From assembly GCF_014655295.1 (NCBI RefSeq), contig NZ_BNBI01000004.1, positions 478,396-542,395 on the forward strand: a stretch of 64,000 nt of DNA, given 5' to 3'. The position numbers were made by a program, and so were the translations under genes. The notes under the pieces were generated by a model. The model ran no database searches, had not been told where the DNA came from, and was given only the letters and a program-made list of their open reading frames with translations. The stretch is from Streptomyces fumanus. GTDB lineage: Bacteria > Actinomycetota > Actinomycetes > Streptomycetales > Streptomycetaceae. Shown piece after piece: positions 47,479 to 56,224 of this stretch (positions are counted from its first letter, which is position 1; each line of letters starts with the position of its first letter).

Positions 47479-48216
47479 TCAGGCCCGGGTGTAGCCGCCG
47501 TCGGCGAAGAGTTCCGCGCCGGTGACGAACGACGAGGCGTCCGAAGCCAGGAAGAGGGCGGCCTCGGCGATCTCCTCGGCGTCGGCCAGCCGCCCCAGTG
47601 GCACGGTGGCCTCGGCGAACTGATCGGCGGCCGGCCCTGCGGCACCCAGCAGGCCAGGGGTCCGCGTGGGACCAGGGCTGAGCACGTTGACCCGGAACCG
47701 GCGCTCCCGTGACTGCCGGGCCCAGTTGTGCACAAGGTTGCTCACCGCCGCCTTCGAGGCGCTGTAGACCTCGAGCTGCTCATTGGGCCGCACGCTGTTG
47801 CTCGAACCGACGACCACGATGGAGGCGTTCTCCGCCAGTAGCGGGAGCGCCTTCTGAACGGTGAAGAGTGTGCCCTTGACGTTGACAGCGAGCGTAAGGT
47901 CGACGTCCGCCTCGGTGTGGGCCCCGAGCGCGGCGTCCGCAGCGATTCCCGCGTTGGCCACCAGCACGTCGATGCGTCCGGCCTCCTCGCGGACTCGCGC
48001 GTAGAGCGCGTCCAGGTCGGCCAGGTCCGAGACGTCGGACCGTACGCCGGTGACTGCGGGACCCATCTCCTCCACCGCTGCCTCGAGGCGGCCGGTGTCC
48101 CGGCCGGTCACGAAGACCCGTGCGCCCTCCCGGACGAAGCGGTGGGCGACGGCCAGCCCGATCCCGCTGGTCCCTCCGGTGATCACGGCCACCTTCTCCT
48201 GCAGTACGCCTGGCAT
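47479..48216 (-). CDS. Short-chain dehydrogenase/reductase
   Basis: A 245-residue classical SDR starting MPGVLQEKVAVITGGTSGIG, with AAGGGG six bases before the ATG. The cofactor motif is TGGTSGIG, NAGIA is the structural NNAG-type motif, and catalysis uses Ser in VVGSSNSV and the YSASKAA (Tyr-x3-Lys) motif. The C-terminus SSFVTGAELFADGGYTRA is typical. Arg at VFVTGRDTG suggests NADP(H). It is divergent from a TetR regulator and probably controlled by it. The substrate is unknown. Small lipophilic ketones or quinones are usual for such pairs. Confidence 0.9.
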   Translation of the reverse strand: MPGVLQEKVAVITGGTSGIGLAVAHRFVREGARVFVTGRDTGRLEAAVEEMGPAVTGVRSDVSDLADLDALYARVREEAGRIDVLVANAGIAADAALGAHTEADVDLTLAVNVKGTLFTVQKALPLLAENASIVVVGSSNSVRPNEQLEVYSASKAAVSNLVHNWARQSRERRFRVNVLSPGPTRTPGLLGAAGPAADQFAEATVPLGRLADAEEIAEAALFLASDASSFVTGAELFADGGYTRA

Positions 48217-48243
48217 GTCGAACCCCTTCAGTTCTGGAATGGA

Positions 48244-48272
48244 TCGTCCACAACATAGGCAGTAATGGACGA
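48244..48272. promoter_or_regulatory. Candidate TetR operator
   Basis: TCGTCCA and its complement TGGACGA lie 15 bp apart in the 84-bp divergent space between the SDR and the TetR gene. The arrangement fits a two-half-site repressor operator overlapping both promoters. Confidence 0.4.
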
Positions 48273-48300
48273 CCGAGTCAATAATGGTTAGGCTGAAACC

Positions 48301-48942
48301 ATGCCGAGACCACGCGCATTCGACGAACGCCAAGTCCTGGAGCGGGCCCGGGAACAGTTCTGGGCGACCGGCTATGCGGGGACCCGGATGGACGACATCG
48401 CCCAGGCGACCGGCCTGGGCAAGGGCAGCCTGTACGGCGCATTCGGCGACAAGGGCAAGCTGTTCCACCGCGTCTTCGGCGACTGGTGCACCGCAGTCGT
48501 CGAGGTGGCCGAAGAGCGGCTGGCAGGCGGCCCGGACGCGGAGGCCATGACCCGGCTGTCGGAATACGTGCACCTCATGGCGGAGAACACCGCCTGCGAC
48601 ACCGAGCGCCGCGGGTGCCTGCTGGCCAAGGGAGCGGCGGAACTGGCCCACCGCGATCCGACGGTCGCCGCACGCTCGGCCGAGACCATGACGGCACTGC
48701 TGGCCCTGCTGCGGACGGAGATCAGCGCCGCCCAGCGCCACGGCGACATCGACAGCGCCGCGGATCCCGAGCGCCTGGCGGCACTGCTGCTGACGGTGGT
48801 CCGCGGTATCGAGGCGGTAGGCAAGGCCGGCCTGGACCCGGAGACGCTGCGGAACATCGCCGACACCGCACTGGCGGTCCTGCCCATGCCCGGGGGTCAG
48901 AAACGCCCTGCAACCGGGCACAGTCCGGCCCGCGAGAACTAA
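48301..48942 (+). CDS. TetR/AcrR-family regulator
   Basis: A 213-residue protein starting MPRPRAFDERQVLERAREQF. The N-terminal helix-turn-helix is TRMDDIAQATGLGKGSLYGAFGDKGKLF, and the rest is the alpha-helical ligand domain, with RRGCLLAKGAAELAHRDP near residue 105 (the TetR_C_16-like/YxaF group that senses small molecules). Divergence from the SDR gene at 84 bp points to control of that gene and of itself. Confidence 0.9.
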   Translation: MPRPRAFDERQVLERAREQFWATGYAGTRMDDIAQATGLGKGSLYGAFGDKGKLFHRVFGDWCTAVVEVAEERLAGGPDAEAMTRLSEYVHLMAENTACDTERRGCLLAKGAAELAHRDPTVAARSAETMTALLALLRTEISAAQRHGDIDSAADPERLAALLLTVVRGIEAVGKAGLDPETLRNIADTALAVLPMPGGQKRPATGHSPAREN

Positions 48943-49139
48943 CTCGGTGCCATCACAGCCGCCACTTGATCCGCCGGTCAGGCCCTGGTCCCTGGTGTGT
49001 TCGTGACCGCGCAGGCTCGCCGGGTCCTTCAGGCGTGGTGGCGAAGGGGCGTCCGTCCCGATCGAGCGCTGCTTCAGCCGGTTCGAGAGCTTCCGCGGCC
49101 TCGGGACGGCCTTGCCGGTGCGGCGCTGGGTGCGGATGC
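48943..49139. other. Intergenic, no gene seen
   Basis: Short gap after the TetR gene leading into an IS fragment. No feature was recognised. Confidence 0.3.
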
Positions 49140-49345
49140 GCCGTGACCAACGAGAACGAGAACGGCCGCCTGACCTGGATCTCCGCCGCCCCGCCCGGCC
49201 GCACCCACGACAACACCGCCGCCCGCCACGACGCCCATCCGACCCACCTGCGCGCCGCCGGCCTCGGGGCACTGCCTGACCTCGGCTTCCGCGGCCTGGA
49301 CAACGGCATCCTCGACCACACCAGCACTCTGACTGCAAGCTCGAG
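49140..49345 (+). pseudogene. IS5-family transposase fragment
   Basis: TNENENGRLTWISAAPPGRT followed by HDNTAARHDAHPTHLRAAGL and LPDLGFRGLD matches the middle of HARBI/IS5-type DDE transposases (relatives: G-R-L-x-W-x-S-P-x-x-P-G-R-x-H-D). Only about 65 codons remain and both ends are lost. Confidence 0.7.
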
Positions 49346-49472
49346 TTGGCGAAGGCGCAGTGGAACCCGGCGCCACCCCGAGGCGGCACTCGGGCCCTCG
49401 GCCTGCACGGATTCACCCCACGGCACGAAAACGGTCCACCGACTCCGTCGGCGGACCGTCATGTCCTCGAGG

Positions 49473-49757
49473 CTAGCTGTTGAAATCGACGTAGAGCTCC
49501 CAGAGGTCCGAGTAGTCCGAGTAAACGCAGTACCAGCGGGAGTACCCGCTCAGGCTGCCGGCGATGTTGCACTCGAACTGATTGAGGTATGAGCCGTAGT
49601 GCCCCCACACCTGGGTGGTCGGCGGCGTGTTGACGGAGACTGCGGCGCTGGCGGACGGCCCGGCTTGGATCGGTGCGGCCTGCGCGGGTGCGGCGAGGAC
49701 ACCGAGGGCCATGACGGCCCCTAGCGCCGCACCAGCCAGAGCATGACGGGTACGCAT
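49473..49757 (-). CDS. Small secreted aromatic-rich protein
   Basis: A 94-residue protein starting MRTRHALAGAALGAVMALGV, with GGAG seven bases before the ATG. The signal peptide ends near APAQA (residue 28). The mature part is rich in Tyr/Trp/Ser (VWGHYGSYLNQFECNI, SRWYCVYSDYSDLWELYV) with two Cys. No family was recognised. The aromatic repeats recall surface-active or wall-bound Streptomyces peptides, but that is only an impression. Confidence 0.6.
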   Translation of the reverse strand: MRTRHALAGAALGAVMALGVLAAPAQAAPIQAGPSASAAVSVNTPPTTQVWGHYGSYLNQFECNIAGSLSGYSRWYCVYSDYSDLWELYVDFNS

Positions 49758-49917
49758 GATCGACTCCTCATCTACCGAGTTCATGGTGCTGGCTGCACTA
49801 TGTACGGGGAAGACCGACGCGGTCCGACAGCCCTGGCTGGTCACCTGATCGCCCGAGGGCTGTCGGGCTTCCCGTGCTTGCTCCACCAGGTTCGGGCGGC
49901 GGGTCGGGAAGGTCGAC

Positions 49918-49941
49918 TCGTTTCGGGCTGACCCGAAACGA
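49918..49941. promoter_or_regulatory. Perfect 10-bp palindrome, likely operator
   Basis: TCGTTTCGGG and its complement CCCGAAACGA surround the loop CTGA, 22 bp before the GTG of the winged-helix regulator. This position suits autoregulation by that protein. Confidence 0.6.
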
Positions 49942-49963
49942 CCGTATCGCTGAGACTTCCTGG

Positions 49964-50971
49964 GTGACCTTACGGATCCACTTCACGGTTGAAGCCCTGG
50001 CCCGCACCCACCTGGCCTCGGGAGTACGACCGCTGCTGGAACTGGATCTATGCATCCGGCTGCTGCAGGAACGAGGTCATCCGGTGCGGTTCGACGCATG
50101 GCGACGGCGGGTGGCGCCGCGTCTGCGGCCGCAGCTAACGTTGCTGTTCGACTTCATCCCGGCGCTCGGGCCGTCCCCGGATTTCCTGGACCTGAGCCGC
50201 GCCGAGAGTCCGGGCGACTTCCAGCAAAGGCTCAGCTCGACGCCGGCGCGCCGCGTTGCCGAGGATCTGGAGCGGTGGGTCTCCGGCCTTCAGCACGTGC
50301 CCCGAGCAGCGCGGCAGCTAAAAGAGGACACCTCGCTCGTTCTCCGGCTGGCCCAGGCCGTGCACACGGCGCACGAGATGCTCGTCGCGCCGTACTGGCC
50401 TCGCATCGAACAGCTCGCCAGCGCGGACCGGGCCCTGCGCCTGCGGCAGTTGGCGGAGCACGGCGTCGAACGCCTGCTGAGCGAGCTCAACCCCCGCTAC
50501 ATCACCTGGTCATCGCCAGTGCTGCATCTGACGACGGCCTCCAAGCGCGAGGGCGACATCCACCTCGCGGGACGCGGGCTGCTCCTCGTTCCGACCGTGT
50601 TCGGTGCCCGCTGCCCGGCCTACGGCGACCCAGGCGACGGCCAACCATGGATCACCTTCCCCGTCAGGGACGGCGTGCACGCCACCACATCCCCGGCCGT
50701 CGTCACCGCCGGAACCCCGAGCAACGCCCGGTTGTCCCTGGACGCGCTGCTCGGCCGCACCCGCGCGACGGTCTTGTGGGTGATAGCCGAGCACACCGGA
50801 TGCACCACCACCCAACTGGCGGCACTCGCCGGCATTTCCCCTCCGAGCGCCAGCGAGCACGCGAGTGTGCTGCGCAAGGCGGGACTCACCAGCCTCACCC
50901 GAGAAGGAAAGACGGCCCGCCACGCCATCAGTCCCTCTGGCCGAACCCTTCTGAACTCCGCTGGCGTATGA
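49964..50971 (+). CDS. ArsR-type winged-helix regulator (DUF5937-like)
   Basis: A 335-residue protein starting at a GTG (MTLRIHFTVEALARTHLASG). The first 230 residues are the DUF5937-like domain often found in Streptomyces helix-turn-helix regulators. The C-terminal ArsR-type winged helix is HTGCTTTQLAALAGISPPSA and EHASVLRKAGLTSLTREGKT. Family members act as metal-independent repressors/activators of neighbouring genes, though no co-directional target adjoins it. The 10-bp palindrome just upstream is the likely operator for self-control. Confidence 0.85.
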   Translation: MTLRIHFTVEALARTHLASGVRPLLELDLCIRLLQERGHPVRFDAWRRRVAPRLRPQLTLLFDFIPALGPSPDFLDLSRAESPGDFQQRLSSTPARRVAEDLERWVSGLQHVPRAARQLKEDTSLVLRLAQAVHTAHEMLVAPYWPRIEQLASADRALRLRQLAEHGVERLLSELNPRYITWSSPVLHLTTASKREGDIHLAGRGLLLVPTVFGARCPAYGDPGDGQPWITFPVRDGVHATTSPAVVTAGTPSNARLSLDALLGRTRATVLWVIAEHTGCTTTQLAALAGISPPSASEHASVLRKAGLTSLTREGKTARHAISPSGRTLLNSAGV

Positions 50972-51580
50972 CCTTGTCCGACGTCGCCGGCGCTTTCACT
51001 GCCGGTCGAGGTGACGGGGGTACCGACCTCGTAGGCGGCCGTGAACCGGGACGAGGCCGAGGCCGTAGCGATCGAGCCCGCCGGAGTGTGGCCGGGAGTC
51101 TCCCCCAGGGAGGCGGAAGAGGAGCCCTCCCAGGTCCGCGGCCCGACCGGACGGGAGATCGGCTGATGGCCCTGCTCGATCTCGCGGCCGGCCTGGGCAT
51201 TCGTATCGACGGCGCGGACTGGACCGTGGGGGAAGTATCCCCGCATCTTGGGCGGGTCGTCCTGACCGTCGGTGACGGGAACCGTCGGGTGCGGCCGATC
51301 GGCTGGTTGGTTGAACGGCCAGGAGAGACCCCTTGCTTTCAGTTGCACAAGGGATTTGAGGCGTTGCAGGCGGTCGGCGCGGATTGCTGTGGCTTCCGCC
51401 CTGTGGGCAGGTTTGCTCTGGTATGCACGGCGCACTGTACGTGGACATGACCACCCTAGAGATACTCTGTGCGCCCTTCCGGTCCCTCAAGGTGACGGAA
51501 ATGATGAGGGCACCGCACATGAGCCAGGTGATCCGCAGTCCCCTGTCCCGCCGGGCGGACTGGCGGCGAAGGAGGTCAGG
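50972..51580. other. Intergenic, unclassified coding-like fragment
   Basis: About 600 bp. A frame from about 51,160 to 51,450 ([37 protein letters not shown]) has Streptomyces codon bias and could be a remnant of a larger gene, but has no recognised family. The last 15 bases carry the strong ribosome binding site of mfnB. Confidence 0.35.
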
Positions 51581-52336
51581 GTGTTGCTTCTCATCTCCCC
51601 GGACGGTGTCGAGGAGGCTCTCGATTGTGCGAAGGCTGCGGAGCATCTCGACATCGTCGACGTGAAGAAGCCCGATGAGGGCTCTCTCGGCGCGAACTTC
51701 CCCTGGGTCATCAGGGAGATCCGCGACGCGGTTCCGGCGGACAAGCCGGTGTCCGCGACCGTGGGGGATGTCCCGTACAAGCCCGGCACGGTGGCCCAGG
51801 CCGCGCTCGGCGCGGTCGTCTCGGGGGCCACGTACATCAAGGTCGGCCTCTACGGGTGCACGACGCCCGATCAAGGCGTCGAGGTCATGCGTGCGGTCGT
51901 CCGTGCGGTGAAGGACCACCGCCCCGAGGCGCTCGTCGTCGCCTCCGGATACGCCGACGCTCACCGCATCGGCTGCGTCAATCCGCTCGCCCTGCCCGAC
52001 ATCGCCGCTCGGTCCGGGGCCGACGCGGCCATGCTCGACACCGCCATCAAGGACGGGTCGCGGCTGTTCGACCACGTGCCGCCGGACGTCTGTGCCGAGT
52101 TCGTCCGGCTGGCCCACGCGTCCGGTCTGCTCGCCGCCCTGGCGGGCAGTGTCAGGCAGGCCGACCTCGGTCCGCTGACCCGCATCGGCACGGACATCGT
52201 GGGGGTGCGCGGAGCGGTCTGCGAGGGCGGCGACCGCAACGCTGGGAGGATTCAGCCGCATCTGGTGGCCGCCTTCCGCGCGGAGATGGACCGGCAGGCC
52301 CGACAGCACGCGGCCGGCGTCCCCGCGGTGAACTGA
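51581..52336 (+). CDS. mfnB: (5-formylfuran-3-yl)methyl phosphate synthase (MfnB family)
   Basis: A 251-residue protein starting at a GTG preceded by AAGGAGG. In methanogens MfnB converts two glyceraldehyde-3-phosphates into 4-(hydroxymethyl)-2-furancarboxaldehyde phosphate, the furan of methanofuran. The Schiff-base lysine lies in [14 protein letters not shown], a second active-site Lys in [10 protein letters not shown], and the Asp/Lys pair in [11 protein letters not shown], so all key residues are present. In a Streptomyces it probably begins a furan natural-product branch. The next three genes (aldehyde dehydrogenase remnant, alcohol dehydrogenase, methyltransferase) would tailor the furan. 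Confidence 0.85.
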   Translation: MLLLISPDGVEEALDCAKAAEHLDIVDVKKPDEGSLGANFPWVIREIRDAVPADKPVSATVGDVPYKPGTVAQAALGAVVSGATYIKVGLYGCTTPDQGVEVMRAVVRAVKDHRPEALVVASGYADAHRIGCVNPLALPDIAARSGADAAMLDTAIKDGSRLFDHVPPDVCAEFVRLAHASGLLAALAGSVRQADLGPLTRIGTDIVGVRGAVCEGGDRNAGRIQPHLVAAFRAEMDRQARQHAAGVPAVN

Positions 52337-52344
52337 CCACTGGC

Positions 52345-53136
52345 ATGCCGACATCCGAGTCCGATCGCGTTCCCGGGCGCCCCGCGTGTTCCGCCGTCGT
52401 CGACCCGGCCACCGGGGAGACGTGCGACGAGCCCCCCGGCCAGCAGCCTGACGAGTTGGACGCCGTGGCCGACCGGGCCCATCTGGCCCATCTGGCCCAT
52501 CGGGCCCATCTGGCCCACCGATCCTGGCTCGGCTGGCGGACCGGTCCCGTCGTATGCACCACTGCGTTGCGCCTGGCGGCCCACGCCGTGGAGGCGGTCG
52601 GCGATGACCTCGCTCGGCCGCTCACCCGCGAACAGGGCAAGCCCCTGGCCGAGTCGTACGCACAGGCCGCCCGTACGGCGGCCCGCCTGCGCTACTTCGC
52701 CGACCTGGCCCCCAGAACCCGGCGGATCGTCGACGGCCGGCCGGTGCGCAGCGAGACTCTGTGGCGACCGCTCGCGCCCGTCGCGGCGATCGTGCCGTGG
52801 AACTCCCCCCTCCAGCTCGCGGCGGCGAAGTCCGCACCCGCGCTCGCTGCGGGCAACACCGTGGTCCTCAAACCGTTCCCGTCCCCCCAGTCGGCCAAGG
52901 CCGAGCAGGTCACGAAGCGGGCCCTGGCGGACGGGGCCCGGGCGGCGGCCGGCGGCCACCGGGTGGCCGAACGGCTCGAACGCGGCCCGGCCTGGATCGG
53001 CCACCACGCCGAACCGCCCCTCGCCCAGCCCTTCGCAGGCATCAAGAACAGCGGTGCCGGCATCGCCGGCGGGCCGTGGGGGTACGGCAACCTCCGGCCG
53101 TTCGTCGCCCACCGCCCGCAGGAGGTCGGACGATGA
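52345..53136 (+). CDS. Aldehyde dehydrogenase with large internal deletion
   Basis: Starts MPTSESDRVPGRPACSAVVD, and the NAD-binding entry PVAAIVPWNSPLQLAAAKSAPALAAG is present. At 263 residues it is about half the usual 480. The frame runs from NTVVLKPFPSPQ straight to a C-terminal PFAGIKNSGAGIAGGPWGYG, missing the glycine-rich loop, the catalytic Cys and the general-base Glu. It is therefore a translated relic. It keeps an ATGA overlap with the next gene, so translation through it may still support that gene. A 9-bp tandem repeat adds HLA(H) units near residue 45. Confidence 0.75.
   Translation: MPTSESDRVPGRPACSAVVDPATGETCDEPPGQQPDELDAVADRAHLAHLAHRAHLAHRSWLGWRTGPVVCTTALRLAAHAVEAVGDDLARPLTREQGKPLAESYAQAARTAARLRYFADLAPRTRRIVDGRPVRSETLWRPLAPVAAIVPWNSPLQLAAAKSAPALAAGNTVVLKPFPSPQSAKAEQVTKRALADGARAAAGGHRVAERLERGPAWIGHHAEPPLAQPFAGIKNSGAGIAGGPWGYGNLRPFVAHRPQEVGR
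52477..52521 (+). repeat. 9-bp tandem repeat (GCCCATCTG)
   Basis: Four copies of GCCCATCTG, one with a CGG change (GCCCATCGG), and a degenerate fifth encode AHLAHLAHRAHLAH in the aldehyde dehydrogenase relic. Confidence 0.85.
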
Positions 53137-54239
53137 GATGCCGGGCGGCCGTACTGCGCTCGTACGAGGGCCCCTTCACGGTGGAGGAGGTGACCCTGCG
53201 CACGGAACCCGCGGACGGTGAGATCCTGGTCGAGATCGCGGGCTGCGGGATGTGCAGGACCGATCTCGCGGTCCGGCGATCGGCCGGCCGCAGCCCGCTG
53301 CCGGCGGTGCTCGGCCACGAGGGGGCCGGGGTCGTGGTGCGGACGGGCGGCGGCCCGGACACCGCGATCGGCGTCGGTGACCACGTCGTACTGAGCTTCG
53401 ACTCCTGCGGACACTGCCGCAACTGCCGCGGCGCGGCCCCCGCCTACTGCGACTCCTTCGCCTCCCTCAACCTCTTCGGAGGACGCCAGGAGGACGCGCC
53501 GCGGCTCACCGACGCGACCGGGGGAGCGCTGGCCCCCCGCTGGTTCGGGCAGTCCTCGTTCGCCGAGTACGCGCTCGTCCCGGCCCGCAACGCCGTCCGG
53601 GTCGACCCCGCACTGCCCGTCGAACTGCTCGGGCCGCTCGGCTGCGGCTTCCTCACCGGCGCCGGAGCGGTGCTGAACGCCTTCGGCGCCGGCCCCGGCG
53701 ACACCCTCGCGGTCTTCGGCGCGGGAGCGGTGGGCCTGGCCGCGGTGATGGCGGCCACCGCCGCCGGGGCGCTGAGCGTGGCCGTCGACCGGCATCCCGG
53801 GCGGCTGGCCCTGGCCGAACGGTTCGGCGCGATCCCGCTGCCCGCCCAAACGGCCGCACTGCCCGAACAGATCCGGCGGCTGACCGACGGCGGCGCGCAG
53901 TACGCGCTGGACACCACGGCCTCGCCCCCGCTCATCAACGACGCACTGCGGGCACTGCGCCCGGCCGGCAGCCTCGGCCTGGTGGCACGCCTCCACACCG
54001 CGCTGCCGCTCGACCCGGGCACGCTGGACCGGGGCCGCAGCATCCGTCACATCTGCGAAGGCGACGCCGTACCCGGACTGCTGATACCCCGGCTGACCGG
54101 GCTGTGGCAGGCAGGACGCTTCCCCTTCGACCAACTGATCCGCACCTACCCGCTGGCAGACATCAACGAGGCCGAACGCGACTGCGACGCGGGCCGCGTG
54201 GTCAAACCCGTACTCCTTCCGGCGGGAAAAAGCCGATGA
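53133..54239 (+). CDS. Zinc-dependent alcohol dehydrogenase
   Basis: A 368-residue medium-chain dehydrogenase overlapping the previous gene by four bases. The catalytic zinc Cys is in AGCGMCRTDLAV, GHEGAGVVVRTG follows, the structural zinc cysteines lie in SCGHCRNCRGAAPAYC, and the cofactor site is VFGAGAVGLAAVMAA. It resembles aryl-/benzyl-alcohol dehydrogenases (NAD-dependent). Coming after mfnB, it likely interconverts the furan alcohol and aldehyde. Its stop lies 64 bp before the methyltransferase start. Confidence 0.85.
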   Translation: MRCRAAVLRSYEGPFTVEEVTLRTEPADGEILVEIAGCGMCRTDLAVRRSAGRSPLPAVLGHEGAGVVVRTGGGPDTAIGVGDHVVLSFDSCGHCRNCRGAAPAYCDSFASLNLFGGRQEDAPRLTDATGGALAPRWFGQSSFAEYALVPARNAVRVDPALPVELLGPLGCGFLTGAGAVLNAFGAGPGDTLAVFGAGAVGLAAVMAATAAGALSVAVDRHPGRLALAERFGAIPLPAQTAALPEQIRRLTDGGAQYALDTTASPPLINDALRALRPAGSLGLVARLHTALPLDPGTLDRGRSIRHICEGDAVPGLLIPRLTGLWQAGRFPFDQLIRTYPLADINEAERDCDAGRVVKPVLLPAGKSR

Positions 54240-54303
54240 GCGAGGCATGCCGCATCCGGCAAGCAGACACCTCGCGCTCCCCACTCCCACCAACGGAGGA
54301 AAC

Positions 54304-55209
54304 ATGGCCGGCGCGGCACCGCAGCACACGGACGCGGAAGGCGTGGACGCAGGCGTGGGGCTGACCGCCCTCCTGGTCGCCGCGGCACGGGCGATCGAGA
54401 CCCACCGCCACGACAGCCTGGCCCAGGACATCTACGCGGAACACTTCGTGCGCGCCGCCCCGGCGTGCGCAACCTGGCCAGTGCGCATCCAGCAGGTCCC
54501 GGACGGCGACGGCAACCCGCTGTGGGGGCGGTTCGCGCGCTACTTCGGCCTACGGACCAGGGTCCTCGACGACTTCCTCCTCCGGTCGGTCCGTAGGAGC
54601 GCCCGCCAAGTCGTCCTGCTGGGCGCGGGGTTGGACACCCGCGCCTTCCGCCTGGACTGGCCGTCCGACTGCGTGGTCTTCGAGATCGACAGAGCGGGCG
54701 TACTGGCGTTCAAGCATCAGGTGCTCAAGGACCTGTCGGCCACCCCCAAGGTGAAGCGCGTCCCCGTACCGGTCGACCTGCGCGCCGACTGGGTCACCGC
54801 GCTGACCACCGCCGGCCTCGACCCGGCCGCACCGAGCGTCTGGCTGGCCGAGGGACTCCTCTTCTACCTGCCGGGCCCCATCGAGACGTACCTCATCGAC
54901 ACGGTGGACCGGCTGACCACCCAAGGCAGCGCACTGGCCTTCGAAGCCAAGCTGGAGAAGGACCTGCTGGAGTACCGCGACAGCCCGATCTACACGGCGA
55001 CGCGAGAACAGATCGGCATCGACCTGCTCCACCTCTTCGACAAGGGACCACGCCCCGACTCCGCGGGCAGCCTGACGGCCAAGGGCTGGTCCACCTCGAT
55101 GCACAGACCCTTCGACTTCACCCGCCGGTATGGACGTGGCCCCCTGCCCGAGCCCAACGATGCGTTGGAGGGAAACCGGTGGGTGTTCGCGCACAAGCCC
55201 TCGCCCTGA
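54304..55209 (+). CDS. SAM-dependent methyltransferase, leucine carboxyl/PPM family
   Basis: A 301-residue protein starting MAGAAPQHTDAEGVDAGVGL, with GGAGGA four bases before the ATG. VVLLGAGLDTRAFRLDWPSD, VFEIDRAGVLAFKHQVL and VWLAEGLLFYLPGP are signatures of the TIGR00027/leucine carboxyl methyltransferase-like family of actinomycete O-methyltransferases. The probable acceptor is a hydroxyl or carboxyl on the furan product built by the preceding genes. That is inference. Confidence 0.85.
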   Translation: MAGAAPQHTDAEGVDAGVGLTALLVAAARAIETHRHDSLAQDIYAEHFVRAAPACATWPVRIQQVPDGDGNPLWGRFARYFGLRTRVLDDFLLRSVRRSARQVVLLGAGLDTRAFRLDWPSDCVVFEIDRAGVLAFKHQVLKDLSATPKVKRVPVPVDLRADWVTALTTAGLDPAAPSVWLAEGLLFYLPGPIETYLIDTVDRLTTQGSALAFEAKLEKDLLEYRDSPIYTATREQIGIDLLHLFDKGPRPDSAGSLTAKGWSTSMHRPFDFTRRYGRGPLPEPNDALEGNRWVFAHKPSP

Positions 55210-55248
55210 TGCCCGCGACGCTCACGACGACGTCCGCCCGCAGGCTGA

Positions 55249-55275
55249 GGGCGGGGCCCGTCGCAGGCCCCGCCC
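55249..55275. terminator. Bidirectional hairpin terminator
   Basis: GGGCGGGGCC and its complement flank a 7-base loop, 40 bp after the methyltransferase stop and before the convergent EF-hand gene. There is no U-run. Confidence 0.75.
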
Positions 55276-55357
55276 GGTGGGACGCGTCCCGATGGAAGCG
55301 GCAGTCCGGCCACGTCGTAGCGGTGCCGCCCACGGCCGGAAAGCGCTGACGGACCTG

Positions 55358-55891
55358 TCAGTCGGCTCGGGGAGCCACCAACTGGTCGCCCGGGATACCG
55401 GCCAGGTCCGGCGCGTAGTAGTCCTTGATGCCGGCGGCCCACGTAGCCACGGTGATGCGGTCCTCGGCGTCCGGGCCGAAGGCGTCGAAGAGGGCGTGGA
55501 CGTTCGCCTCCTCGAAGCCGATCGCCGTCATCAGCGAGACGAAGAGGGGACGCTCGATCAGATCGTCCCCGTCGGGGTCGCCGAGTGCGGAGAGGGCCTC
55601 GGCGAACTCGGCGATCGTGGGACCAAAACGCTCGGGGTCGAGCACGAACGGACGGAACTCGTCCACGGTGATCACACCGTCGCCATCGGTGTCCAGTTCA
55701 GTGGCCAGCGTCGTCCAGTAGCGGCGGAACGCGGCCCGGATGGCAGCCTTGGCGGCGTCGTCCGAAGCGTCCGCCGCCTCCAGAACACGGCCCGTCATCA
55801 GATCGAAGTCGTCGGAGTCGATGACTCCATTGCCGTTGGCGTCGAAGAGGGAGAAGACCAGCTCGACCCGCTTGGCGGCCTCGTCTCGCAT
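55358..55891 (-). CDS. EF-hand calcium-binding protein (calerythrin-like)
   Basis: A 177-residue soluble protein starting MRDEAAKRVELVFSLFDANG. Three EF-hand loops are clear, DANGNGVIDSDD, DTDGDGVITVDE and DPDGDDLIE, plus a degenerate fourth, GPDAEDRI. The first two have full Asp/Asn-Gly-Ile geometry. It belongs to the calerythrin-like actinomycete calcium buffers/sensors of 170-180 residues. It is convergent with the methyltransferase gene and has no operon partners. Confidence 0.85.
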   Translation of the reverse strand: MRDEAAKRVELVFSLFDANGNGVIDSDDFDLMTGRVLEAADASDDAAKAAIRAAFRRYWTTLATELDTDGDGVITVDEFRPFVLDPERFGPTIAEFAEALSALGDPDGDDLIERPLFVSLMTAIGFEEANVHALFDAFGPDAEDRITVATWAAGIKDYYAPDLAGIPGDQLVAPRAD

Positions 55892-56224
55892 TTTCCATCA
55901 CCTGTCTGCTGCGACCCGACGATGTCGGGCCTGGGCCAATAGGGGCCTCCACTCGACCGTGTCGGGACACACGGCAATCACCCGGCAGCCGCACTGATGC
56001 AACCAACCGGACCACGATGTCAGCGGCCTCGACTGCCCTTCCCGACCCAGCACGCGTAGCGGCCATGACCCATAGAACCGCCATGACGAGCCGCAGACTC
56101 TCGATCTTCACATCTAGCGACAAAAGGACTGCTGGATGAGCGTATGTGACACATCGGATGCCTCGCCTGCGCCAATCAGACTGCTCCGGTCGACCCTCTT
56201 CATCCCCTTCATCCGCTGATCCGC
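55892..56224. other. Intergenic, no gene seen
   Basis: About 330 bp upstream of the EF-hand gene leading into an IS fragment. No supported feature. Confidence 0.35.

Noticed and set aside
48244..48272. Att site near the TetR gene
   Set aside because: No integrase, tRNA or direct repeat is present. The symmetric half-sites fit a repressor operator better.
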